Below the pieces are notes generated by a model. The model searched no databases. It saw only the letters and a program-made list of their open reading frames with translations, and was not told the origin of the DNA. The translations under genes and the position numbers were made by a program. Source: Pezicula radicicola (taxonomy: Eukaryota; Ascomycota; Leotiomycetes; Helotiales; Dermateaceae). Taken from it: a stretch of 64,000 bases of DNA. Location: assembly GCA_003008705.1 (NCBI GenBank), contig PDUO01000024.1, forward strand, positions 623,120 through 687,119. The letters run 5' to 3'. Below are positions 25,101 to 34,829 of this stretch, in pieces (the first letter of the stretch is position 1; each line of letters starts with the position of its first letter).

Positions 25101-26552
25101 ATAAAAAAAACCTATAAGATAACCCCTCTATAAGAGCTATCTTCTCTATACTTATACCCTTATAGTAAGCAATTAATACCACGCCTAGTAAAAACTACTC
25201 TCTTCTTAACAATAAACAATAAACATTCGAACTAACAACAGCACAGCTAAAGTATCTAATTACTATACAGAGATTTTTCAATTCCAAAGTTGTAGAATTA
25301 ACAGGATAGTAGTTCCAAGCTAGAAGTTACCAACTTTGTACTTTAAATAAGATTTTCCTAGGGAAAAGTTACTCTGAAAAGTACCTGGATTAATGAAGTC
25401 CTCTGGGCTATCCCATGGTAGTATTTGCTTTGATTTTTAGAATTCTTTACTTACTCCTATAATTGATTACTAAAATTAATACTAGTTGCTTTGTAGGTTA
25501 AATCAGCTTTCTTAATATAATTTATTTCTACGAGGAAAGTAGTAATCATTAATATATTATAGGCTAAAGAACGAGATCTCTACTGTGTGATTACTTACTA
25601 AGAAGGATTTAAGGTAGCTTATATTTATTTATTTTTTACTCTAGTTAATAAAGAAGAAGATATATTTAGTGTATACTATAACTTTTAGGACTAGTTGAAG
25701 ATATTTTAGCTAAAGGAGAAGGTCTCTACTTAGGAATTAGAAATATTCCTAAACGGGGTATAGGAGGTATAGGCTAAGCGTGTATATAATCTTATCTCTT
25801 TGTCTAGAGATATACACAGTCTCTAGAACCGAGGGGCTTTTGCCCTAAAACCAATTTCTTACGATAGTACGACTCTAAAAGTCTAGTTCTTCTGGCAGCA
25901 GAAGCAGAAGGACATAAAAGCAGAAATAAGTCTTCTTATAACACTAAATTCAACCGAAATAAAGGGACTTTTATCTAAGAAAAAACATAATTGTTGTCAT
26001 CAAAATTCAGTTGGCACTGTATGTGGTGTTGTCAAAGTGTTAAATTTAGACTTATTTTGTTATAAGAAGGTAGGAGAGGGAGCCTAGCTGTACGAACAAC
26101 ATATATTAATAAGATAGACATGTTGGACAAGATAGATAGTGTAAGTTAAAGTTCTACTACTCCTTCCTCTAAATCTGCTTCTTGAATTGATTGTTCCCAT
26201 TTTGTTTATTCGTATGTGTATCTTAGACACTTCTAAGCAGTCTGTTGTGACGTAGTTGACTCAGTATTTACCTAGTCAATCATCCTATGCAGCGCTTCTA
26301 TTTTGGGTGTTCTCATTTCATCATTGGGAAGGGTGAGTGTTACCAATAGCTGTACCAATCCTTGATCTCGATTAAAATTCGCCAGGATACAAGTCTTGAA
26401 TTGTACAGAATTAGAAATAGATCTATAGCTGAGTAATAATAATATCCGTCCTCAACATCATAATTCATACAACAAGTACTCGTCCCGGGTATTTCAACAG
26501 TTTTGTCTAACGCCACGGCCCCAACAACACCAGCTCTTTCAAATAACATAAC
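22110..26552. other. Long AT-rich gene-free block
   Basis: 4.4 kb without a supported gene. From about 23.2 kb the sequence is strongly AT-rich and dominated by TA-containing words, with frequent stops in all frames, consistent with a transposon decayed by repeat-induced point mutation. A poly-T run lies near 23545. A pair of inverted 12-mers (CTTCTTATAACA at 25932 and its complement at 26058) could be the edge of a small element. I cannot assign the original element type. Confidence 0.5.
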
Positions 26553-28373
26553 TTAAAATGCCCAACCAAGCGTCAACCGATAAATCCTCTCCCACTTCGT
26601 CTCAGGCATACCCTTCTTAGCTTGCTCCTGTGCAACAAACTCGGCCTCCTCATCATCGATAGCTTGCTTACCAGTCGTCAAATCCGCATTTTCAGGAGCC
26701 ACGATACTGGTCTTCATATAGAACTTGTATCCAAAGAACATGATAATGTACAATGGGATACCCAAATAGGTAGTTACGAAAGTATCCGTATCAAACTTTG
26801 GCGTCGTGCCTGCGGCAGCTGTTTTCTTGTAGCAGAAGAGGGCGAATCCTTTGAAGAAGGCAATGAGGCAGGAGAATATCAGAGCGCCGACTGATCCCCA
26901 TTGGCCGAGAGGCGCGACGTAGTGCAGCTCTGAGTCTAGGATGTTTTGGGCTTTGCGAGCGCGCACGAAGAAGATGTGAGAGATAAGAATGGAGATCCAA
27001 GTCAGAAGACCAAACATGGTAACAAGATTGACGAAGTAACCGAAGACGGTATAGGATGCTGTGTTAACGCCCAAGAATGCCAATAAGCAGAAGGCGGTGG
27101 AGAGACCGAGAGCATAAATGGGCACACCGCGAGAATCGCAGCGGCGGAACCACCTGGGAGCCTTGCCATCTTTTGCCAGCCCATAGAGTGTTCGGGATGC
27201 GATGTACAGATCGGAGTTTGCTGCCGAGAAGACGAAAATCAGGATGCAAGCATTAAAAATAGCAGGTAAGAATTTGATTCCGGCGATTTGGATAGCCACA
27301 ACAAAGGGAGAAGCAGAGGCTTTGTTGGACTGCTTATTTGCTGCAAGGAGCTCTGTGGAGTCGTAAGGGACGAGCATGCCGAGGAGGAAGATCAACACGA
27401 CGTAGAAAAGCAGAATTCGGTAGAAGGTAAGCTTAATAGCGCGGGGAATAACACGGCGAGGGTTAGCAGCTTCACCGACAGTAACACCAACTAGTTCAGT
27501 ACCAAGGTAGGCGAAGACTGCTGTTGTGAAGGTAGACCAAACAGCAAGGAATCTTCCGGCGGCTCCTTCTAAAATGTACGGCTTAAACGCACCAGGATCC
27601 TTCCAGTATTCGAAGCCTTTGGAATGGTGGTCTGGACCTCCTCCGCATACGAGAACGAGACTGAGGAGGATAAGACCCAAAATAACGACTACCTTGATCG
27701 AGGATAAGTAGAACCTAGCAACAGTTAGAATATGATAGCAGTAGAGTGTTGGTATAGAAGACTTACTCAAATTCACCGAAGAATTTAACACCAAAGTAAT
27801 TGATAATCACAACGAGAACCAAAAATATCGCAATAAATACGCCAGGGTTGACCTTCTCGCGTGGTAGCCAATACTGAATAACGAGGGACGCTGCAGTAAG
27901 ATTGTTCGGCGTGACGATAATATACTTGAACCAGTAATTCCAGCCAAGAGAGAAGCCCAACGCAGGGTCAACAAAGCGAGTAGCGTAAGCAGTAAATCCA
28001 CCAGGCAGAGGCAAATAGCATGCCATCTCTCCAAGCGCGGCCATCACCAAGAAACAGAGCAATCCAACAAGCGTATATCCGATAAGCAACGGTGCTGGGC
28101 CGGCTTGAGCGAGTGCCTTTCCACTAAGTCATAGTTAGCTTAGGTGCCGAGCTCATTACCCGCACAATAATAAACCTACGTTCCAATAATCAAGCCGGTT
28201 CCAATCGCACCACCAATGGCAATCATGGTGATTTGTCTCGACTTGAGATTTCTGAGCAAATGCTTGTCCACATCCTCGTTAAACCCAGGTTCATTCCCAA
28301 CGACAGTCGCATGCTGCTCGGAATACCCTATCTTCCTCTCTTGCGAGGAAGAGTCGTCGCCTCTGTCGGCCAT
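26553..28373 (-). CDS. Amino-acid permease (AAT/YAT family)
   Basis: Exons are 28373-28180, 28123-27767 and 27714-26553, with introns of 56 and 52 nt, giving 570 residues. The family entry motif sits at the first membrane helix (MIAIGGAIGTGLIIGTG). It is followed by ALGEMACYLPLPGGFTAY and a run of about twelve hydrophobic segments. TAVFAYLGTELVGVTVGEAANPRRVIPRAI and FSAANSDLYIASRTLYGLAKDGKAPRWF are typical of fungal plasma-membrane amino-acid/H+ symporters. The N- and C-termini are hydrophilic and cytosolic, and the C-terminus (ETKWERIYRLTLGWAF) is family-like. Substrate range cannot be read from sequence; general or broad-range neutral amino-acid uptake is likely. Splice junctions keep the membrane-helix register without gaps. 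Confidence 0.92.
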
Positions 28374-28643
28374 GGTGATGTTGGCTATGGTTCTCTGTGT
28401 CGAGGAAGATTGTTGCTGTTGTGAGCGTGAACACAGAATATGGAGGACAAAAGAGTCGACCTAAGTAGGCTGGGGGCGTGATAGCCTGGAGAGAAGGCAG
28501 ACAGGTAAGCTTCAGCCTTCGGGAACCTTGGGGACGGTGGCTTTCTTAAGTATATCTCGGTAGTACTAGTACTTGGACTACTACTCGTAGCACAATGCAA
28601 GTCGTAAACTGGTCCACCGATAGCATCTACGAAGTAACTTCCC

Positions 28644-28867
28644 TTATCTTTGCAGCCCACAGTGGAGGCTGGGCGCCCAGCTTATCGCATTTCTTGGCGC
28701 CACCGGCGAGGTCAATTTGTCCAGAATCAATATGCGGAGTGTTGGGAATGCACAAAGGCCGCGGCCATTTCCCGGTTTGTGATACGCTGGGACCACCCTG
28801 TACAGTACCTACAAGTAACATTCCTAGCAGGTCCAGCTAGGATCCCACAGCAAAAATAAGCCGATAA
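28644..28867. promoter_or_regulatory. Cluster of GATA-factor-type motifs upstream of the permease
   Basis: Three matches to the fungal GATA-factor consensus (HGATAR) lie 270-495 bp upstream of the permease ATG: AGATAA (reverse strand, 28644-28649), CGATAA (reverse strand, 28682-28687) and CGATAA (forward, 28862-28867). Nitrogen regulators such as AreA/Nit2 bind this motif and control amino-acid permeases in filamentous ascomycetes. The short motif also occurs by chance, so this is suggestive only. Confidence 0.3.
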
Positions 28868-30798
28868 AAAGGAGCAACGAGCTGGAAATGCTCAGTAGAA
28901 TCTGGGGTAAGTGAGGGGTCGTCCTGCGATGCTGTAAAATGCTGTAATAGTTTTCTATAACCACACAAAGCTTCTACTACCGGACTCCGCAAGAGTGGAT
29001 TCTGCGCACGTTTGTAAACGTAAAGGATTTGGAAACGAAGAAGTGTCAACCTGTCAGCAACGCACAAACCAGAATTCTTCGTGGAGTCAGCAGTGAGCAC
29101 GACACAGCCCTTGTCTAAGACGTTTTCCAAGACGCTAGAAGCTGAAATTTGTTCTTCGGGGCAACCATGGACAACCATCACGGCTCAAATGTGGTGCTTG
29201 TCCCGATACCAGCGGGGCACGAACTGTAATCAGCACCTTGGCAGCTTGGTTAGTCCCTTGGGGTCATCTTGGAATGTCTTGTCGCTTCTTGATCAACGGT
29301 CTGAATGATTGCTTCTTTCAATGTGTCATGGCCGCCGACATTCTTTGTCTTGCGGTTGGCGGTGCACTACGAGTAACAATAACCAGTTTGGCTGCTCTTC
29401 GGGTTCGTACTTGGCAGCTTAGCAGCTGCGGTGTGTTCGCCTGGCGTTGACCCCTCGGGAGAGCTAGCAGAATCTTCAACGCTCTGTAACCTTATTAAGA
29501 AGTCGTGGAATGGAGAATCAAGAAATGAGCCAGGGATATGGTACGACATTCCGTACGAAGTACCTGAGAGCTCAGTTGCACCTGCAGATGGTAAGGTAGA
29601 ATGCCGGGCTCAAGCGACCACCAGAAGCATGCAGTACGAGCATATGATGATATGGGAAAGGGCTTCTGGTTAGTTGAGTATAGCTCTCCAAGAAGACTCT
29701 TCATGTCGTCGGGTCGACCCAATTATTGACAAATACCATCGTCTCGGTACCTGGTGCAGTTCTCTGCTTTGATTCTCTCTGCGCATAGAATCTGGGGCTC
29801 CGGGGTAGAGCTGCAGCCAGTCAAAGCTTAAGGCGGAAGAAGTCGCGATGCTGCCTGGCTGTTATGTCACACGACCACCTATGACTACAGCCTCATTCTT
29901 AAGCCGCAAGCATCACTCGGGAAAACTAAGCGAGCTGAGTATGCCTTGCAGAGAAGCCCTCTTTTACGTTATCAATTGCAAGGCTTTGCAAGACTCTACC
30001 ACGAACTTCGAAAATGCCAAGATGGAGGTGCGCGGCGAGCCGTGGGGACCCCGCAAGAGATCAGTGTTCACCATGAGTTAGGATCATCGGTGGCAATGGA
30101 TGCGAAGGTCGAGTATTAAAAAGAGGTTTATTAAGTCTAAACATACTGAACAATACATATCGTGGATTGTGGATTCACGATTTAAGAGAGCTGGAGAGGA
30201 AGACACTTGCCTACTCGTATTGTAAAGCCGAAAATCGCTTTGGGGGCTTAGAAAGTGGTCATTGGATTTAGTAGGCCCTCCGCCAACTGAAAGTCAATAA
30301 ATTGGGGCTGCGGTTACTGAGCAAGGAGGCCTCATTGGCAATACTGCTTGGCCTTGAACTTCTGAGTGGCCTTACTCGTCAAATCTTGCTTTAATTTGCT
30401 AATTGCTTGTGAGGATTGAGTCAAACATGTCCTCCAGCAAGGCCGCTCAGTTTCAAGGGCAGTCTAAATAAAGTAGGTATTTCAAATCCCAACTTGTTTT
30501 TTTTTTGCCCTCCTTTAACTAGGATAAGTTTAGTAAAAGAAACAAATACAAGTAAAGCATTACGCGAGTACATATGTTCAAGGCCGGAGTTCGTCTTGCG
30601 TAGAGTCAAGTGATGAATTAAGCACCAAGCACAATTGCACAACGAGAAATACACTCTTTAGCATATAGTACATGTAGTTTTTATCATCACCAATCTCCCC
30701 AAACTTTGAAGCATTGGCCCAGAACCAACAAAGCAAATATTCCATACCAAAAAGTAAAACAACACACAATCCAAAACCGACAACAAAATAAACCCCAA
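28868..30798. other. Rearranged region without an intact gene
   Basis: This stretch has less AT-biased composition than its surroundings, and many open frames of 60-115 codons on both strands overlap one another. None shows a recognisable domain or a coherent splice pattern. It may be a decayed gene region. The first copy of a diverged duplication begins near 29888. Confidence 0.4.
29888..30215. repeat. Diverged duplicated segment, copy A
   Basis: Collinear similarity to 30858-31210. Shared words in the same order include AGCCGCAAGCATCACT, CACGAACTTCGAAAATG (versus CACGACCTTCGAGAATG), GTGGGGACC.GC.AGAG, and GAGAGCTGGAGAGGAAG (versus GAGAGCTAGAGAGGAAG). A short + frame, 29881-30081, reads MTTASFLSRKHHS but has no known domain, and its counterpart in copy B is broken. 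Confidence 0.5.
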
Positions 30799-30858
30799 TC
30801 AATCACTATCAGTAAACAGATTCGTCAATCTCCACTCCACAAACCTAAGCTCAGGATC
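30799..30858 (-). pseudogene. Phospholipase B C-terminal tail fragment
   Basis: Read on the minus strand, this 60-base stretch gives DPELRFVEWRLTNLFTDSD and a stop. The intact phospholipase B 4 kb to the right ends in DPGLGFVEWNLTNPFTDSD and a stop. Of 19 residues, 15 are identical and the stop position matches. Nothing upstream on the minus strand (higher coordinates) continues the phospholipase; the sequence instead enters the duplicated segment, so the fragment is truncated at a sharp junction near 30858. Confidence 0.75.
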
Positions 30859-31210
30859 AGCCTCATCATATAGCCGCAAGCATCACTTAGAAAACCTAAA
30901 GATCCAAATCTGCCTTTCCGAGATGAAGAGTATGGAGAGCCAAAGCCCCTACGACATTATTAATAGAATAATGAACACGACCTTCGAGAATGGAGATAGT
31001 GCTACACAGTGGGGACCTTGCGAGAGCCCAATGGCTGCCATAAGCCTGTTTCTTCGAGGGAAATGAATGGGAGAGTCAAGTTCTGTAGTAAGAAAAGCAC
31101 TCTTGAGCTCAATCACATCGAAAGATGCATATTATCGTAGATTGAGAGGGAAAGGTTTGAGAGTGGGGATGTGTTTGTGTGCGAATGTGAGAGAGCTAGA
31201 GAGGAAGTAG
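30858..31210. repeat. Diverged duplicated segment, copy B
   Basis: Partner of the segment at 29888-30215 (same word order, see that entry). It abuts the truncated phospholipase tail exactly at CAGCCTCAT, a word also present at the start of copy A, so the junction may have formed through this microhomology. Confidence 0.5.
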
Positions 31211-32046
31211 TGAAATGAGGACGCTAAACGCGCTGGATTCTTAGCGACCTCAACCACCACATAGTGTATTAAGGAGTCCAGCCAGCTCAAGTACAAGACA
31301 CTCTCATGGTAATACGAGTAAACGAAGTTTGTTCACAAATACTCAATACAGCAGCCTAATTCTAGGAATTGATTCGCCGATTTGAAGATTGCGAACAATC
31401 GAAATAGAAGCTACATCACACAGAGCAGGTCTTACTATATTGTCAAGGGAAAGGATATTGTGAAGTTAAACACCATCATGATTTCAATTTGGGACGACAG
31501 AGGTCGCGGATTCGTCCGAACACCAAACAGAATGGTTTTCTTATGCAGCCTCAAGCCTTCTCCGAGACAGTTCCATATCGAGCCTCGTAGTACAAGTGCT
31601 CCTAAATATACTCCAACAAGGATTAAACTACAAGAGAAGTTGACATGCTTAATATAGATTAATAGCCTTATCAGTTCTCATGCCGTCCACATGTCGTTGT
31701 AGCCGCCTGCATGAATTTTGGTACGTCAGCCAGCCACTGATTACACACCATACATAATGGTGGAAGCGCGATTCAGCCTCAAGCTATATATAGTCCAGCT
31801 ACTTCTATATACAGAATGCATGTACTTCCCTCGTCCACATTCTCTAATCGCCTTCCTTCATATAAGTCAGCGAGTTTTTAACATGCTCAATTGAGTAATT
31901 ACTCTAGCACACTACTTTAAACCCTTTATATTCTAGTGTATCTGTTCACACATCTTTTGACGTGATCTAGTAATCCTGAAACCCAGCGCACCACTCTCAG
32001 CCTCGACTGAACTCTACATTTATTTATTCCTCTCACCAGAGCCAAG
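31211..32046. other. Intergenic, no supported gene
   Basis: Moderately AT-rich. A 91-codon open frame at 31382-31657 does not start with ATG and has no domain. The last 100 bases precede the decayed membrane-protein gene and probably contain its promoter. Confidence 0.4.
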
Positions 32047-33570
32047 ATGCAATGTCAGCCTATTGTCTTCACTTTTATCTTCGTCTTTGCTATCGGAGTA
32101 AAATCCCATGAAAAAAGAGTCATGACCGAGGATAGTATGTATGTACAAGTCCTAGAAAAGTTTGTACTATGCACTGGTCTTAATTCCTAACTAGGTCCGA
32201 TAAATCAAACCAAAGAACCTATAGATCGCTATTGAGTGCTATGGGCAGTCCTGGGCGTAGTTATAAATACCATGCTCCAACTATGCGGTAGAGTGAGCGG
32301 ATTTCTAGCCGAATTCGGCTTTATTATGCGTAGTTCCCCCATTTTACGTCTTTACGATTCCCTTTGTATAATTTCCAAACTTGGAGACTATCACTTGTTT
32401 CATAGCAAGAATTCGTTTAGGGTTGCCAGAGAGATCAAAAAGCATCGAGAGTCAGAAAGCACAGCCATTATTGCATCCCTTATCTCTCGTCCTACAATCA
32501 TCCACAACCCGAGGATTAGAGCATCACAGTTAGCGACGCTTCAAGACTGGGAGAAAACCGAATCACAAATCTCTACCCCTGTTTCTGAACAGGAAATCAG
32601 TACTTTCAGTCGAAGCTTTCGCTCTCTATAAAATTCGCCGGAGTCTACAGTTAACACTGAAGAGAAAGAGAGAGAAATACAGAGGGAAAAATCCCTCTTT
32701 ATCATCATGCGGATCATCCACGGTTTATCAGTTTTCATAGGCGTCAAATAATTTATTTCGCTATGTCTTATAAAGAATATAATACTAACACAAATCTTTG
32801 CAGGGGCTTATTTCCTCTCACTTTTTGTGATTGAAGGATTGACCATACTATCCAATGTTGCTAACAATATAACAATATACCGTTTCCTTTGCAATATAGG
32901 TAATATAATATTACAATTCCTATATTGCTACAAGATGATATTATAGTAATATGATATAATACTAGGGTACCTATATTATAATATTACAATATTATTTATA
33001 AGATATTAGTAATATCCTACACTAGGCCTCTAATTGGCTAGAACTACCTATAATAGGCTGGGAAATAGTTATTCTATTCTCTAAATTATATAGAGGTATT
33101 GGACCTAAGTTTTATATTGCCGCTTCGGTTTCTACTACATAAAATATAACTATAGCGCACGTTACAGGGTATTCTAGTATATCCCCTGTAAAGCGGGAAG
33201 ATAAAACTTAGGTCCTTTACCTCTGTAAACTCAAATAAGGCAGTAGAAATTATAGGGGATAAGATAGTTAATATAGAGTTAGAATGGCTGAGTTTGTTTC
33301 TTTTGGTCATATATCTTATTTATCTCCTGTTGCATATTTTTAAGCTGAATATGATGGGAGGAAGAATAGATCTGGAGGGGATCTCGATTGGGCGAAACGT
33401 TGGTTTGGCTGTCTTTTTATTGGGCTTCATCTTGCTGTTATTGTTCCCTACTTCGTGGTTTTATTTGAACCTGCTGAGACATGGAGGTGGGACTGGACTA
33501 AATATCTTGGATGATCAACAGGTAATTGGTACAGTTATGGAGACAGCAAAATGAGATGTAGCCAAGGCTA
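32047..33570 (+). pseudogene. Decayed multi-pass membrane protein gene with an inserted miniature element
   Basis: The first exon starts at ATG 32047 with a hydrophobic N-terminus (MQCQPIVFTFIFVFAIGV). A GTATGT...AACTAG intron of about 60 nt follows. The second exon runs in frame to TGA at 32233, and the same frame continues at once as VLWAVLGVVINTMLQLCGRVSGF, so the TGA most likely replaced a Trp codon. The frame runs to TAA at 32629 and again stays open beyond it (NSPESTVNTEEKERE). Another intron, containing TACTAAC and ending TTTGCAG at about 32804, leads to GAYFLSLFVIEGLTILSNV. A final hydrophobic piece (NVGLAVFLLGFILLLLFP) is at about 33390-33520. A 133-bp inverted-repeat element lies between these last two pieces. 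The protein family is unknown to me. Confidence 0.55.
33092..33224. mobile_element. Miniature inverted-repeat element (133 bp)
   Basis: Terminal inverted repeats of 24 bp at 33092-33115 and 33201-33224 differ at 2 positions (AGAGGTATTGGACCTAAGTT against AGAGGTAAAGGACCTAAGTT). Inside, TTACAGGG at 33162 and CCCTGTAA at 33184 form a second hairpin. It has no coding capacity. It sits between two exons of the decayed membrane-protein gene. I see no convincing target-site duplication. Confidence 0.65.
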
Positions 33571-34087
33571 TGGCTTTTCAAGATGTAATATCTATCCTAT
33601 AGAGGTGCCTAAGTCATATTGTAGGCTAGCAGCGCGCAAAGTATCTTTTGGTGAGACGTTTGATCGGTATTAGGGGAAAGAATTTCTTCTGGCTTATTGA
33701 TTTCACGAACGTATGTCACATATTGAAGTTCAAGGATTCGACAAGGCTAAGATGATGACTTACTACCCAATTCTCCATTGAACCAGAATTGCTTTCTTCG
33801 TTTGTAGGAAACATACGTATAGGTCAGGAGCTATTGGAACACGTCTACATGTGTAGATAGAAATTACAAAATGGTCACGTTCATCTAAAAGGGCTACACA
33901 GTCAGCCACAACTTCTGATTTTGATAAATAGAATAGAAGATAATCGCAGTATAAGTTGAGGGTTAGCTCTTCCCAATTGGCCACCTATAGTAAATAATAA
34001 TCTGAGCGCAGTTTTCGACCGCTTTTCTCCCCTTATTTTACTCATTAAGCATATAGATAAAAAAGTTCACATCTTGATTAAATCACT
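33571..34087. other. Intergenic, no supported gene
   Basis: AT-rich spacer between the decayed membrane-protein gene and the nested elements. A short minus-strand open frame at 33763-33984 has no recognisable content. Confidence 0.4.
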
Positions 34088-34742
34088 AACGCTGACGATA
34101 GTCTGGCTTTTCGTAATGAAACTAGAAGAGTCACTTTAAAAAGTGGTCTGTAGTCTAATTAGAACCTACGGAGGTACATGGGTTAAGTATTGTACCCTGT
34201 AAAGTTAATGCTTAGTTTTTAGCTACAATAAACCCTAAAAAAAGACTTGCTCTTTTAATATTCCCACTTTTTGACCTATTATCAGAAAGGAGATGTAAGA
34301 GTAATGAATAATTTGTAAAAGAGGCAATCCAAAATAGGGCTTATTGTAGCTAAAAACTAGGGATCAACTTTACAGGGTACAGTACTTAACCCATGTACCT
34401 CCGTAGACTGACTATTTACCTAATTTAGTAGACTATTAGTCCAAAAAGCCAACGGTCTAGAAAAGTTATAAGAAGTTACGATAGGGTTAAAAGTAAGGTT
34501 ATAGCCCTTTTATTTTAATGGGAAGACCTTGTATTTCAGGGGGGAGGACCTATATTTTAGGTGGAAGCCTAGGGAAGGCTGGCTCTTCTAGCTTCCTATA
34601 AAACAAGCTAGACGGCGGTCTAGAAAAGTTAGTAAGATAGTGGACCGAGAAGCCTAAGAAGCCAGTCCAATCTACTTATTTAGTGGACCAAGAAGCTGAC
34701 TCTTCTAGCTCTTTTGGCTTCTTATAGACTATCGTCAGCGTT
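34088..34742. mobile_element. Outer inverted-repeat element (655 bp) containing a nested element
   Basis: A perfect 17-bp terminal inverted repeat, AACGCTGACGATAGTCT, stands at 34088-34104 with its complement at 34726-34742. A second inverted block, CTAGAAGAGTCA, lies symmetrically inside both ends (34122-34133 and 34697-34708), each 17 bases from its terminal repeat. The interior contains two direct copies of CGGTCTAGAAAAGTTA (34453 and 34616) and a pair of AGTGGACC.AGAAGC words. There is no open frame of note, so it is non-autonomous. Its right end is 87 bp from the stop codon of the phospholipase gene. Removing the nested 241-bp element leaves a 414-bp original. Confidence 0.75.
34166..34406. 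mobile_element. Nested miniature inverted-repeat element with 71-bp arms
   Basis: The arms at 34166-34236 and 34336-34406 are 71 bp each and differ at only 5 positions when one is reverse-complemented. They start CTACGGAGGTACATGGGTTA. The 99-bp core has no open frame. The element lies wholly inside the 655-bp element and so inserted after it. Its arm shares the pattern GAGGTA...GG...TAAGT with the 133-bp element at 33092, which suggests a related transposase recognised both. RNA from it would fold into a long hairpin. Confidence 0.85.
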
Positions 34743-34829
34743 GTTACTAAGTAACTTCAATATTGCTATATTGCCTTCCAAGTTCGATACTAGTGTACAC
34801 CTCTAACTCATTTCGTTCATGTCCCTTCC

